A stretch of DNA of 64,000 bases, taken from contig NZ_SNUT01000006.1 in NCBI RefSeq assembly GCF_012027615.1, positions 124,001-188,000 on the forward strand, given 5' to 3'. Position 1 is the first letter of the stretch. Every line of letters begins with the position of its first letter. The notes under the pieces were generated by a model. The model did no database searches. It saw only the letters and a list, made by a program, of their open reading frames with translations, and was not told where the DNA came from. Origin of the DNA: Thermococcus sp. 21S7 (GTDB lineage Archaea; Methanobacteriota_B; Thermococci; Thermococcales; Thermococcaceae). Positions 20,241 to 29,619 of this stretch are shown in pieces. The translations under genes and the position numbers were made by a program.

Positions 20241-23200
20241 ATGATAAAGGAACCGGAGTTTAGGGAGTATACCCCAGGGAAGCTTGAGGAAAAGGTCGAG
20301 CGCTTTTGGGAGGAGAACAACACCTACGAGAAGGTGAAATCCCTGCGCCAGAACGGCCCGAAGTACTACTTCCTCGACGGGCCGCCCTACGTCAGCGGTG
20401 CAATACACCTCGGAACTGCCTGGAACAAGATAATCAAGGACATGGTGATAAGGTTCAGGACGATGCAGGGCTACAACGTCCGCAGACAGCCAGGCTTCGA
20501 CATGCACGGCCTTCCGATAGAGGTCAAAGTCGAGCAGGCCCTCGGCCTGAAGACCAAGAAGGACATAGAGACCGAGATAGGCGTCGACAACTTCATACGC
20601 AAGTGTAAGGAGTTCGCCCTCAACAACCTCAAAGTGATGACCGGACAGTTCAGGCAGCTCGGCGTCTGGATGGACTGGGACAACCCCTACATGACCATAA
20701 AGAACGAGTACATCGAATCAGGCTGGTTCACGCTCAAGAGGGCCCACGAGAAGGGTCTGCTTGAGAAGGACAAGAGGGTTCTGCACTGGTGTCCGCGCTG
20801 TGAGACCGCCCTGGCCGAGCACGAGGTTCGCGGCGAGTACAAGATAAGGGAGGACCCGAGCATATACGTCAAGTTCCCGGTCGAGGGGAAGGAGAACGAG
20901 TACCTCCTCATCTGGACGACTACCCCCTGGACCCTTCCGGCCAACCTTGCAGTCACCGTTCACGCGGACTACGACTACGCCAAGGTCAGGGTCGAGACCG
21001 AGAAGGGCGAGGAGTACTGGATAATAGCGAAGGCCCTCGTTGAGAGGGTTCTGGGCGAAGCCGGCGTCAAGGGCGAGATAGTTGAGGAGTTCAAGGGCGA
21101 GGAGCTTGAGGGACTCCGCTACGTCCACGTCCTCATGGACGAGTATCCCATCCAGAAGGAGTTCCGCGAGAAGTACGAGTGGGCGCACCGCGTAATCCTC
21201 GGCGAGCACGTGACCCTCGGGGAGGGTACCGGTTTGGTTCACACCGCCCCCGGCCACGGTGAGGAGGACTTCGAGATAGGCAGGCAGTACGGCCTGCCGG
21301 TTTACAGCCCGGTCGACGACGAGGGCCGCTACACCGAGGGCCGCTGGAAGGGAACCTACGTCAAGGACGCAGACCCGGAGATAATAGAGCACCTCCGCGA
21401 GAAAGGCTACCTCGTGAAGGCCGGAACGATAGAACACAAGTACCCGCACTGCTGGCGCTGTAAGACCCCGCTCATATTCCGCGCCACAGACCAGTGGTTC
21501 CTCAAGGTGAGCAAGGTCAAAGACCTCATAATCAAGGAGAACGACGAGAAGGTCACCTGGTACCCCGACTGGGTCAAGGTCAGGTACGACAACGGCGTCA
21601 TGAACTCGGGTGACTGGGTCATAAGCAGGCAGCGCTACTGGGGAATACCCCTCCCGATATGGGAGAGCGGGGACGGCGAGATACACGTCGTTGGAAGCTT
21701 TAAAGAGCTTGTGGAGCTCAGCGTTGCTATAGAGGTAAACGGTGAGAGAATAGAGCTTCCGGAGGACTACGAAGAGAAGCTCAGGGTGATAGAGGAGAAG
21801 CTCGGCCCGGAGGACCTCCACAGGCCCTACGTCGATGCCTTCATCATAAAGGTCAACGGCAAGGAGATGAAGCGCGTCAAGGACGTCGTTGACGTCTGGT
21901 TCGACAGCGGAATAGCGAGCTGGGCCTCCCTCGACTACCCGAGAACGGAGGAGAACTTCAGAAAGCTCTGGCCGGCCGACTTCGTAGTCGAAGGTGAGGA
22001 TCAGGTTACCAAGTGGTTCTACTCCCAGCAGGCTGCCTCGGTTATAGCCTTCGACACAGTCCCCTACAGGCACGTGGCGATGCACGGCTATGTCTTGGAC
22101 GAGAAGGGCGACAAGATGAGCAAGAGCCTCGGCAACATAATAAGGCCGGAGGAGGTCGTCCAGAAGGAGGGAAGGGATCCCTTCAGGTTCTACATGCTCT
22201 GGGCCACCAACCCGTGGGAGAACCTGCGCTTCAGCTGGAAGGGCCTTGAACAGGTCAAGAGGATGCTCAACATACTCTGGAACGTCTACGTTCTCAGCGC
22301 CACCTACATGAGCCTCGACAACTTCGACCCGACGAAGCTCAAGCCCGAGGAACTGCCGTTCCGCGAGGAGGACAGATGGATACTCAGCAGGGTCAACGGG
22401 CTGATAGGCGATGTCACCGAGGGTATAGAGACCTTCAGGCTCACGAGGGCCACCAGGGCGATATACCACTTCGTCGTTGAGGACCTGAGCCGCTGGTACG
22501 TGAGGCTCATCAGGAAGCGCATGTGGGTCGAGGGCGACGACCCGGACAAGCTGGCAGCCTACTACACCGTCTGGAAGGTCTTCGACGTCCTGCTGAGGCT
22601 CATGGCTCCCTTCACGCCATACATAGCGGAGGAGATATACCAGAACATGCTCAGGCCGTTCGTCGGTGTGGAGAGCGTCCACATGCTCGACTGGCCGGAG
22701 GTCGACGAGGAGGCAAGGGACGAGGAGCTTGAGAGGGAGATGGAATACGTCAGGAGGATAGTCGAGGCGGGCTCTTCAGCAAGGCAGAGGGCCAAGATAA
22801 AGCTCCGCTACCCGGTCAGGAGGATAATAGTGGAGACCGAGGACGAGACCGTTGCAAAAGCCGTCGAGAGGCTCAACAGAATCCTGCGCGACCAGCTCAA
22901 TGCCAAGGAGATCGTCGTCGGCAAGGTCGAGCGCGAGCTCGTCATCAAGCCCAACTTCGCCAAGGTCGGGCCCGAGTTCAAGGGCGACGCCAGGCTCGTC
23001 TCCCAGTGGATAGCCGAACACGGCAGGGAGCTCTACGAGAGGGGAGAGATGGACGTCGAGCTCGAAGGAAAGACCTTCCACCTCACGAGGGAGCACCTTA
23101 GCATAGAGGAGAAGCTGCCGGACTTCTTCGTTGCCGAGGACTTCGAGGGCGGAAGGGTCTTCGTGGACAAGACCCTCACGAGGGAGCTCCTCGCGGAAGG

Positions 23201-23444
23201 CCTCGCCAGAGAGTTCGTCAGAAGGATACAGGAAATGAGGAAGAGGCTCGACCTCGACGTCAACGACAGGATAGTCGTCACCATAGAGACCACCGACGAG
23301 AACCGCGAGTTGCTCAGCGAGAACCTCGACTACGTGGAGAAGGAGACGAGGGCAACGGAGGTTATCTTCGGCGAGACGAAAGGCTACGTCGTTGAATGGC
23401 CCGAGGTGCAGGCGAAGATAGGGATTGAGAAGGTGGAGGGCTGA
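20241..23444 (+). CDS. ileS: Isoleucyl-tRNA synthetase
   Basis: A 1067-residue class Ia synthetase. The HIGH-type motif is HLGTAWNKI (residue about 56), the KMSKS motif is KMSKSLGN (about 625), and the editing domain includes WTTTPWTLPANLAV. Zinc-binding pairs are visible in HWCPRCETAL and HCWRCKTPL. A long anticodon-binding region follows KMSKS, including the IleRS-typical SARQRAKIKLRYPVRRI. It charges tRNA-Ile with isoleucine and edits valine. The gene is monocistronic, with a long leader that may control it. A truncated gene remnant abuts its 3' end on the opposite strand. Confidence 0.97.
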   Translation: MIKEPEFREYTPGKLEEKVERFWEENNTYEKVKSLRQNGPKYYFLDGPPYVSGAIHLGTAWNKIIKDMVIRFRTMQGYNVRRQPGFDMHGLPIEVKVEQALGLKTKKDIETEIGVDNFIRKCKEFALNNLKVMTGQFRQLGVWMDWDNPYMTIKNEYIESGWFTLKRAHEKGLLEKDKRVLHWCPRCETALAEHEVRGEYKIREDPSIYVKFPVEGKENEYLLIWTTTPWTLPANLAVTVHADYDYAKVRVETEKGEEYWIIAKALVERVLGEAGVKGEIVEEFKGEELEGLRYVHVLMDEYPIQKEFREKYEWAHRVILGEHVTLGEGTGLVHTAPGHGEEDFEIGRQYGLPVYSPVDDEGRYTEGRWKGTYVKDADPEIIEHLREKGYLVKAGTIEHKYPHCWRCKTPLIFRATDQWFLKVSKVKDLIIKENDEKVTWYPDWVKVRYDNGVMNSGDWVISRQRYWGIPLPIWESGDGEIHVVGSFKELVELSVAIEVNGERIELPEDYEEKLRVIEEKLGPEDLHRPYVDAFIIKVNGKEMKRVKDVVDVWFDSGIASWASLDYPRTEENFRKLWPADFVVEGEDQVTKWFYSQQAASVIAFDTVPYRHVAMHGYVLDEKGDKMSKSLGNIIRPEEVVQKEGRDPFRFYMLWATNPWENLRFSWKGLEQVKRMLNILWNVYVLSATYMSLDNFDPTKLKPEELPFREEDRWILSRVNGLIGDVTEGIETFRLTRATRAIYHFVVEDLSRWYVRLIRKRMWVEGDDPDKLAAYYTVWKVFDVLLRLMAPFTPYIAEEIYQNMLRPFVGVESVHMLDWPEVDEEARDEELEREMEYVRRIVEAGSSARQRAKIKLRYPVRRIIVETEDETVAKAVERLNRILRDQLNAKEIVVGKVERELVIKPNFAKVGPEFKGDARLVSQWIAEHGRELYERGEMDVELEGKTFHLTREHLSIEEKLPDFFVAEDFEGGRVFVDKTLTRELLAEGLAREFVRRIQEMRKRLDLDVNDRIVVTIETTDENRELLSENLDYVEKETRATEVIFGETKGYVVEWPEVQAKIGIEKVEG

Positions 23445-23458
23445 AGCCCCCATTTTTC

Positions 23459-23563
23459 CAAAATTTTCACCTTTAGCCCGTATTCTTTAAAGCGCTCAAA
23501 ATCGCTATCGTAGGCAAAAAGTTCTAATGTGAATATCTCAATCGGAGCACGGAACCCACTCAT
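23459..23563 (-). pseudogene. Truncated C-terminal fragment, possibly of a PIN-domain toxin
   Basis: A frame starting at the ATG at 23563 reads [16 protein letters not shown], then AYDSDFERFKEYGLKVKIL before running antisense into ileS and stopping about 70 bases later. The DSDFERFKEYGLKV segment resembles the C-terminal D-x-D-F region of PIN-domain (VapC-like) ribonucleases, but the N-terminal catalytic part is missing. It overlaps the preceding small gene by 26 bases, as toxin genes often overlap antitoxin genes. The assignment to PIN is tentative. Confidence 0.35.
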
Positions 23564-23699
23564 TCATCCATTCCTCAATTTCTTTCAGCGTTTTTCTGAA
23601 CCTCTCAACTTCTTCCTCAGTCATACTTCCAAACGCAATCATCAGAACATCAATGTTACCTTTCTTCTCCCACCTTGAAGAACTCTCTCCGTCCGCCAT
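23538..23699 (-). CDS. Small helical protein, possible orphan antitoxin
   Basis: 53 residues beginning [14 protein letters not shown] and ending in NEWVPCSD. The second half ([20 protein letters not shown]) is a single charged amphipathic helix, the type of C-terminus seen in VapB-like or other small antitoxins. The next frame on the same strand starts inside its 3' end and looks like a truncated PIN domain. Together they resemble a decayed toxin-antitoxin pair. No good ribosome site is visible, so expression is uncertain. Confidence 0.4.
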   Translation of the reverse strand: MADGESSSRWEKKGNIDVLMIAFGSMTEEEVERFRKTLKEIEEWMNEWVPCSD

Positions 23700-23737
23700 A
23701 TTCAAAATAAGAATTTCCAGTTACTTAACTTTTCCCG

Positions 23738-24514
23738 TTACCCAAAAACAATCCTCCACGCAATCCACAGCTGAAGGACCACGATGATTGTCAGCGCCAG
23801 CGCCGTCAGCTTTCTGCTCTTCCTCGGCCCGTAGAGGCCGGTTATACCGAACAGGAAGTTTAGCCCAGAAAGCTCAAGGAGCAAGCTTACCAATTCCGTG
23901 TTCCTCCCAAAGTCCATCAGTTTCCCTATGGGGTCATCGCCAGATGGATAGCCGGAGTGGAGCGCTATGAGCCTGACCGCGATAAGGATTGCCGTGCAGA
24001 CAAGGTTCTGTCTCATCAGCTCAATCAGGAAGTCCCTGTTGAGTTCTCTCCCGGTAAAGAGCTTGTAGAGGGCAAAGGGAAATGCCATAATCCAGATAAC
24101 CATCGAGACTAAAAGAACAAAGAAGGCGAAGATTTCAGCAAATATAGCGACTCCGTTGAGAAGCCCCCTCAACGGATTTTCCGTCATCACAACGGCCGTG
24201 GCAACGAATCCCCAGAATATCAACGCTCTGGCCACAGTGTCAAAGACCTCCTTCGGAAGGTAGAGCCTCCCGTGGGTTTTCTCGATTATCTCGGGCAGTC
24301 TTCTGATGTCCTTCCGCGAGTAGCCGTAGCGTTCGAGGGTCTTTCCAACGAAGTGAAACGCCACGAGGAGGAATGGGGCGAGGAGAAGGAAGGCAACGAA
24401 AACGTTCACGGCGTTAAGACCTTCCTTCGTTGGGGGAACGAGAAGCCAGAGGGCGAGCCAAAACCCCACCGCCAGCAACCACGGGAAAAGATAGTCCTTG
24501 ATGAAGGCCCGCAT
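23738..24514 (-). CDS. Multi-pass membrane protein of unknown function
   Basis: 258 residues with about seven hydrophobic segments (about 9-27, 37-55, 91-110, 115-145 as two, 165-185, 205-255 as two) and a soluble stretch near 60-90 (GKTLERYGYSRKDIRRLPEI). There are few charged residues inside the helices and no transporter signature. I do not recognise a family. It is transcribed divergently from the ATPase gene at 24597, with which it shares an 82-base promoter region holding a palindrome; the two may be co-regulated. Confidence 0.7.
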   Translation of the reverse strand: MRAFIKDYLFPWLLAVGFWLALWLLVPPTKEGLNAVNVFVAFLLLAPFLLVAFHFVGKTLERYGYSRKDIRRLPEIIEKTHGRLYLPKEVFDTVARALIFWGFVATAVVMTENPLRGLLNGVAIFAEIFAFFVLLVSMVIWIMAFPFALYKLFTGRELNRDFLIELMRQNLVCTAILIAVRLIALHSGYPSGDDPIGKLMDFGRNTELVSLLLELSGLNFLFGITGLYGPRKSRKLTALALTIIVVLQLWIAWRIVFG

Positions 24515-24571
24515 GGCGGTTAATATTCCCGGGGGTAAATAACCCTTTCGAAACCCTTATAACTTATGCCC

Positions 24572-24588
24572 CCGTAAGTTACTTACGG
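24572..24588. promoter_or_regulatory. Perfect 17-bp palindrome, likely operator of the ATPase gene
   Basis: CCGTAAGT-T-ACTTACGG is a perfect inverted repeat. It begins about 13 bases after a TATA-like CTTATAAC (24555-24563) and covers the expected transcription start. A third half-site CGTAAGT recurs at 24592-24598, overlapping the GTG start codon. The arrangement suggests repression, perhaps autoregulation by the ATPase's winged-helix-like C-terminus. Confidence 0.5.
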
Positions 24589-24596
24589 TGGCGTAA

Positions 24597-25646
24597 GTGC
24601 TGTTCGACCTGAAGCCAAAGAGCAGGAGAGAGGAGATATTTGACAGGGAAAAGGAGTTCAAAGAATTGGAAAAAAGCATTGAGAGATATCCGCTGACGCT
24701 TCTCCTCGGGATAAGACGCGTGGGGAAGAGTTCCATCCTCAAGGCTTATCTCAACGAGAATCCCGGAATTCTGATAGATTGCCGGGAACTCTACGCCGAA
24801 AGCGGACACATAACCCGGGACGACCTCATCCGGGAACTCCAGTCGAAAGGAAGTATCCTCCAGAGAATCGCCTCAAAGTTTAAGGTAAAACTGAACCTGA
24901 AGTTCCTCCAGATTGAACCCCGGGATGCTTCCCTCAGGGAGATATTCAGGGAGCTAAACGAACTCGGAGAAAAAACCGGGAAGTTCGTCATAGCCTTCGA
25001 TGAGGCCCAGTACCTCAGGTTCTACGGCTCGCGGGGCGGAAAGGAGCTCTTGGCATTATTCGCCCACGCCTACGACAGCCTGCCCAACCTACGGATCATA
25101 CTGACGGGCTCGGAGGTTGGACTTCTGCACGACTTTCTTGGCATAGACGACTACGAGAGCCCTCTCTACGGGAGGGTTGGAGGAGAGATTTATGTAAAGC
25201 CCTTCGACGGCGAGACATCAAGGGCATTTCTGCGGGCAGGATTTAAAGAGGCAGGGGTTGAGGTACCAGCGGAATATATTGACAAGGCTGTCTCCACACT
25301 CGACGGCATACCCGGCTGGCTCGTCCTCTTCGGGTCGAAATACATCGAAACTCAGGACTTTCAGAGGGCTATGGAGTCAACCCTCAGCATCGCCAAAGGC
25401 CTCCTCCTTGGCGAGCTCTCGGAGCTTGAAAGACGGAGCAGGCGGTACGTTGGAATTTTAAAGGCAATATCACTGGGCTACAACAGGTGGAGCCTGATAC
25501 GGGACTACTTAGAACTCAAGAAAATGAGGACCCCCGAACCGAGACTTCATGAGCTTCTGAAGAACCTGAAGAAGATGGGCTGGATTGAGGAAGAAAATGG
25601 GGAGTACCACCTCACTGACCCGCTTGCAAAGCTCGCTCTCAGGTGA
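24597..25646 (+). CDS. Archaeal STAND-like AAA ATPase with C-terminal helical/winged-helix region
   Basis: 349 residues from the GTG at 24597. Walker A is GIRRVGKSSIL (about residues 39-49), Walker B with catalytic Glu-like residue is FVIAFDEAQYL (about 134-144), and sensor 1 is RIILTGSEVG (about 168-177). The order matches the archaeal ATPase family (Pfam ATPase_2, PF01637-like) that is greatly expanded in Thermococcales. The C-terminal ~90 residues (LKAISLGYNRWSLIRDYLELK and LLKNLKKMGWIEEENGEYHL) look like a winged helix and may bind DNA. Function is unknown; defence and regulatory roles have been proposed for relatives. The upstream palindrome suggests controlled expression. Confidence 0.8.
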   Translation: MLFDLKPKSRREEIFDREKEFKELEKSIERYPLTLLLGIRRVGKSSILKAYLNENPGILIDCRELYAESGHITRDDLIRELQSKGSILQRIASKFKVKLNLKFLQIEPRDASLREIFRELNELGEKTGKFVIAFDEAQYLRFYGSRGGKELLALFAHAYDSLPNLRIILTGSEVGLLHDFLGIDDYESPLYGRVGGEIYVKPFDGETSRAFLRAGFKEAGVEVPAEYIDKAVSTLDGIPGWLVLFGSKYIETQDFQRAMESTLSIAKGLLLGELSELERRSRRYVGILKAISLGYNRWSLIRDYLELKKMRTPEPRLHELLKNLKKMGWIEEENGEYHLTDPLAKLALR

Positions 25647-25647
25647 G

Positions 25648-26733
25648 TTAAGGCAGCGGAACCCTCTCGACCTCAAGCCTGTCGAAGGTCGGGTACTCCT
25701 CGACGATGAAGAACCTCACGTCGCCCTCTATCGCCTCCGCCAGCTCAAGAGCAACCTCCTCCGGCATCTCAATCCTGCCCTTCTCCCTGTTGATGTAGAG
25801 CCACTCGGGTGGAACCTCCGCGTCATTAACGAGGAGCTCGTAAAGCTCGTCAAGGTCGTCGTATTCGGCAATACCAAACCGGAGCGTCCCGTCCTCGGTT
25901 ACCTCCATGTAGGGCCTGGCCACGTTTTTGGCCATCCTCCCCAGCCTGTTCTTGAGCTGGACTGCGTCCTTCAGCCTGGCCGTGCAGAGGTGGTAACTCA
26001 GGGAAGTGTTCTCCTCGCCCCATTCGAGGAGCTTCAGACCCAGCTCAAGGGAACCCTTTATGGCGGCGCTCTCGTCGCTTATCGGCCTGTAGCCCCTGTC
26101 GAGGATAGCCCTCAGGTTCGTCTCGCTGAACTCAAGCTCGTTCACGTTGAGGAACTTCGCGCCGAGGTTGTCGAGGAACTCAGCGTACCACCTCATCATC
26201 TCGAAGTGCCCCGGAATCGATGGAATCTCGCCGCCGACGTCCCAGTCGAAGTCGAAGGCGTTCCTAATGTTCTCGATTTCAACTTTGAAGAGCTTCGAGT
26301 TCGGGTTGAACAGATCGGGGTGGAATCGTATCTCGTCCAGACCGGCATCGTATAGCTTTTCGAGGTTCTTCTTGGTGGCCAAGGCGCCCGTCGTATACAG
26401 ATGAACGTGGAAATTTTCGCCAAAGGCCTCCTTGAGGGCGCGGATATACTCAGCCGTTCTGTCGAGCCTCGCCAGAGGGTCGCCGCCGGTAACGCCGGTC
26501 CCCCTGGCTTCCATCAAAAGGGCCTCCTCGATCACGTCGTCCAGGCTTTTGACGGGCCTCTCGTTGGCGTAAATCACATCGCCCATTCTGTGCTCGCTCA
26601 GCGGGCAGTAGAAGCAGTCCCTCGGGCAGACCCCGGTTGTGAAGAGGACGAGCTTCTCACCCCTAACGCAGAGCTGGCAGCCCTTGGGGAGCTCTCTCAC
26701 AGCGTACGAAAAGTAAGGCGTCTCCCAGACCAT
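25648..26733 (-). CDS. Radical SAM protein
   Basis: 361 residues with the CxxxCxxC cluster motif in [15 protein letters not shown] (residues about 34-48) and the GGDPL motif (SAM amino-group contact) near 80. Two further cysteines precede it (GCQLCVRG). The N-terminal [19 protein letters not shown] and the whole layout recall archaeal radical SAM proteins annotated as pyruvate-formate-lyase-activating-like, but the substrate is unknown. The ATG follows GAGGTGAGTCG. It is convergent with the ATPase, with one base between stops, and divergent from the RNase P gene at 26806. Confidence 0.85.
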   Translation of the reverse strand: MVWETPYFSYAVRELPKGCQLCVRGEKLVLFTTGVCPRDCFYCPLSEHRMGDVIYANERPVKSLDDVIEEALLMEARGTGVTGGDPLARLDRTAEYIRALKEAFGENFHVHLYTTGALATKKNLEKLYDAGLDEIRFHPDLFNPNSKLFKVEIENIRNAFDFDWDVGGEIPSIPGHFEMMRWYAEFLDNLGAKFLNVNELEFSETNLRAILDRGYRPISDESAAIKGSLELGLKLLEWGEENTSLSYHLCTARLKDAVQLKNRLGRMAKNVARPYMEVTEDGTLRFGIAEYDDLDELYELLVNDAEVPPEWLYINREKGRIEMPEEVALELAEAIEGDVRFFIVEEYPTFDRLEVERVPLP

Positions 26734-26805
26734 CGACTCACCTCGCTAACCCTAAACGCGGGGGAGAGCTTAAAAAGGTTGGCGGGCAAAGTTGTGCAGA
26801 TGCCT

Positions 26806-27168
26806 ATGAGGGAGAAGCCGAAGTACCTGCCGCCCACCCTGAGGGACAAGCACCGCTACATAGCCTTTCAGGTCATCGGAGAGAGGCCGTTTAAGAAGGA
26901 TGAGATAAAGAGGGCCATATGGGACGCGAGCCTCTCAACGCTGGGAACCCTCGGCTCGGCGAGGGCAAAGCCCTGGTTCATCAAGTTCGACGAGAGGAGC
27001 CAGACCGGAATCGTCAGAGTCGACAGGAAGCATGTGGAGGAGCTTCGCTTCGCTCTGACGCTGGTCACCCATATAAACGGCTCAAGGGCTATTTTCAGAA
27101 CCCTCGGCGTCTCTGGAACGATAAAAAGGCTGAAAAAGAAATTTTTGGCCGAGTACGGCTGGCGTTAG
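26806..27168 (+). CDS. rnp2: Ribonuclease P protein component 2 (Pop5)
   Basis: 120 residues starting [21 protein letters not shown]. The body contains [38 protein letters not shown] and the C-terminal [16 protein letters not shown], matching archaeal Pop5, about 120 residues in relatives. Together with Rpp30 it activates the RNase P RNA for 5' maturation of tRNA. An ATG six bases earlier (26800) is an alternative start; a TATA-like CTTAAAAA at about 26769 makes the transcript nearly leaderless. Its end overlaps glgA convergently by four bases. Confidence 0.92.
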   Translation: MREKPKYLPPTLRDKHRYIAFQVIGERPFKKDEIKRAIWDASLSTLGTLGSARAKPWFIKFDERSQTGIVRVDRKHVEELRFALTLVTHINGSRAIFRTLGVSGTIKRLKKKFLAEYGWR

Positions 27169-28517
27169 CGGAGGAACGGAACGGCCCTGTCAACGGCCCC
27201 CTCGTAAACCCTCATGTATCTCCTGCAGGCGTTCTCCCACGTGAAGTCGTTTCTGGCACGTCTCTTTCCGTTTTTCCTGAGCCTGCGCAGGGTCGTATCG
27301 TCCAGCTCCTTGGCGAGAACCATCGCTCTGGCCAGCGAGAAGGCATCCCTCGGGGGAACCAGCAGGCCGGTGGCGTTCTCCGGGTCTGAACTGAGGTCTA
27401 TCACGGTATCCTTTATTCCCCCGACGGCACTTCCTATCGGAATCGCGCCGAGACACATGGCCTCAAGCTGCACCAGACCGAAGGGCTCGAAGTACGACGG
27501 AATTATCACGAAGTCCACCGAACCGTAGAGCTCCCTGACGGTTTCCCTGCTGAGGAGTTCGGTGACAACCCTAACGTTCTCGGGGAAGCGGTTCTGAACC
27601 GCCTTCGCCCACGCCTCCAGCTCCGGATGGCCCTTGCCGATTATGATGAACCTCATCTCCCTAAAGGCGGGATCCGCCGAGAGAATCTCTATCGCCCGGA
27701 GAAGGGTGTCGACTCCCTTCTGAGCTTTGTCAAAGCGCCCTATGAACATGAAGGCCTTGCCATCGCTCAGGCCGAAGCGCTCCAGAACGAGCTTCCTCCT
27801 CTCCTCTCTGGGAAGATCCTTCGTCTCCATGAGTTCCTCGTTCCAGAAGGAGCAGTCTATGCCGTTGAAGACGTGCGTAACCTTGCCCTCAAAGTGCTTG
27901 AAGAACCCCCACTCCTCCCACAGATAGCTCCTGCTGACGGTCGTTACGGCGTCCGCTATGTACCCGGCGGTGTGCTCGGGGTCTATGTCGGGGTATGGTG
28001 CAAGCTCCCCCAGGTTTGCTTCACCGAAGTATTGGGCCGGAATTTTCGCCTTGTTGAGCCTGTGAACCGTGAAAACGCTCCTTATCCCGAAGTACTTCTT
28101 CAAGAGCCCAAGGGCAAAGACCGTGTGCCAGTCGTGGGCGTGAATCACGTCCGGCTTGAAGGTTTCAATAAGCCCGTTCATCAGTCCAACGCTCGCTTTT
28201 CCGAAGAGGACCGTTTTCCTGAGCAGACCATCCCAGCTCGGGCCGTAAACATCGGCCTCACTGAGGAGTCCGCCGCCGAGGGAATAGACAACCACCCCGT
28301 TCTGCTCCCTCTTCCGGACGGTTATATGAACTGACTCCCCGAATGCTGAGACATCAAAGGAACCAGCGACTTCGCCGAGGTTCTTTCCGTGATCGGGGGT
28401 AAAAACGATGACCTCGTTTCCCAGTTCAGCCAGTCCTTCGGCTATGCTTGTTATGGCTTCCGCAAGTCCGCCAACCTTTACGGGCAGGTACTCAAACCCA
28501 AGGACGAGAATTCTCAT
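27165..28517 (-). CDS. glgA: Glycogen synthase (GT5 family)
   Basis: 450 residues from the ATG at 28517 (GGAGGTGTATGG before it). The N-terminal [22 protein letters not shown] carries the K-x-G-G-L nucleotide-sugar site of GT5. [32 protein letters not shown] and [16 protein letters not shown] (the E-x7-E region) follow in the expected order. It transfers glucose from ADP- or UDP-glucose to the non-reducing end of alpha-1,4-glucan to build glycogen. It lies 47 bases downstream of trmB in the same direction, so readthrough from the trehalose/maltose operon is possible, linking uptake to storage. Confidence 0.93.
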   Translation of the reverse strand: MRILVLGFEYLPVKVGGLAEAITSIAEGLAELGNEVIVFTPDHGKNLGEVAGSFDVSAFGESVHITVRKREQNGVVVYSLGGGLLSEADVYGPSWDGLLRKTVLFGKASVGLMNGLIETFKPDVIHAHDWHTVFALGLLKKYFGIRSVFTVHRLNKAKIPAQYFGEANLGELAPYPDIDPEHTAGYIADAVTTVSRSYLWEEWGFFKHFEGKVTHVFNGIDCSFWNEELMETKDLPREERRKLVLERFGLSDGKAFMFIGRFDKAQKGVDTLLRAIEILSADPAFREMRFIIIGKGHPELEAWAKAVQNRFPENVRVVTELLSRETVRELYGSVDFVIIPSYFEPFGLVQLEAMCLGAIPIGSAVGGIKDTVIDLSSDPENATGLLVPPRDAFSLARAMVLAKELDDTTLRRLRKNGKRRARNDFTWENACRRYMRVYEGAVDRAVPFLR

Positions 28518-28564
28518 CCATACACCTCCAGACGTTTTAATCGAATACAATCCCAATGCCGGAA

Positions 28565-29590
28565 CTACAATGGCTCACCCACTGCAAACCTAACGTCGGT
28601 GCTCTCGTAATCCTCAACAACGGCAAACATTCCTCCAATCTTTACTATGCCCTCATCCGTCTCCACATGGATGTTGTTAATAGCCTCCTTGAGTGAAAAC
28701 GTATACCCCACCACAAGCCCGTTAATCGTCTCATTTTTTCTCGTTTCAATGTGTCTGCCCCTGACCGTGGCCATAATATGCTTGTCTTTCAAGTATCTGC
28801 TGACAAAATCAACCGCATGGAACATGGCAAAAAACCGGAGGTCACCGGGATTGTTGATAACTTCCACCCTCAGTGACGACTCCTTGAAGATTTCTATTAT
28901 GAGGCTGTACTGGGAAAATATTATCTCCGGATACGTTGACCTGAAAGCGGGAGGGTTTTTTGAGTTGAAAGCAGCGTTCTGGACCGCTATGACCTCCTTC
29001 CCGTCAACCATTCCTATGATGTGGTTAAGCTTGTAAAACTCCCTCACAAACAGGTTTCCTCTTCCCTGGAATTTTGAAAGGTCCGGAATTTTGTCGGTGT
29101 ACACCGACAGGGTCACGCCCCTCTTAAACGTCCTCAGTAAGTCCTCCTCCACATGTCCAAAGAACTCGCTGGGAATGACGACGATGACCTCATTCTCAGC
29201 GGAATCAATGGCCTCCCGAAACATTTCGAGGGCCTCATCGAGGCTCCTGCTTCTCCATATTGCGGGCCTGTGATCCTCCCGCTGCACATCATTCAGTGCC
29301 TGTTCCAACTGCTCCACTATTGTTTCGAGTTCCTTCTTGAATCGGAGAAAAGCTATTCTGGGAGAGTAAGCAGCATAGACTTTAGGATTGCCCTCTATTT
29401 CGGTGACAAATCCTCTCTCCTTTAGGGAAGATACCGTATCGTAGACCCGGTTATAGGGCACCCCGCTTTTTGTGGATATTTCTCTCGCAGTGCTGGGCCC
29501 GTAGACGAGGAGTGTCCAGTACGTCATAACCTCATACTTCGTGAAGCCTATCTCGCTCAGCGCCTGCGAGAGATGGGATGGAATCTCCAT
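28565..29590 (-). CDS. trmB: TrmB, regulator of the trehalose/maltose operon
   Basis: 341 residues from the ATG at 29590 (GGTGGTGGCA before it). The N-terminal winged helix is [19 protein letters not shown] to [17 protein letters not shown]. The C-terminal sugar-binding region contains RPAIWRSRS and [14 protein letters not shown] and ends with [25 protein letters not shown] (two stretches), closely matching my recollection of TrmB from P. furiosus and T. litoralis. TrmB represses the malEFG-treT operon and is released by maltose or trehalose. It is the last gene of that operon here; in P. furiosus malK follows trmB, but here glgA does. Confidence 0.93.
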   Translation of the reverse strand: MEIPSHLSQALSEIGFTKYEVMTYWTLLVYGPSTAREISTKSGVPYNRVYDTVSSLKERGFVTEIEGNPKVYAAYSPRIAFLRFKKELETIVEQLEQALNDVQREDHRPAIWRSRSLDEALEMFREAIDSAENEVIVVIPSEFFGHVEEDLLRTFKRGVTLSVYTDKIPDLSKFQGRGNLFVREFYKLNHIIGMVDGKEVIAVQNAAFNSKNPPAFRSTYPEIIFSQYSLIIEIFKESSLRVEVINNPGDLRFFAMFHAVDFVSRYLKDKHIMATVRGRHIETRKNETINGLVVGYTFSLKEAINNIHVETDEGIVKIGGMFAVVEDYESTDVRFAVGEPL

Positions 29591-29619
29591 TGCCACCACC
29601 TTTACAGTTGAAAATTAAA

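Noticed and set aside
20718-22682. A 654-codon open frame on the minus strand inside ileS
   Set aside because: It is the antisense shadow of a strongly conserved synthetase in G+C-rich DNA; the product is low-complexity Leu/Val/Glu/Tyr-rich with no domain and no ribosome site.
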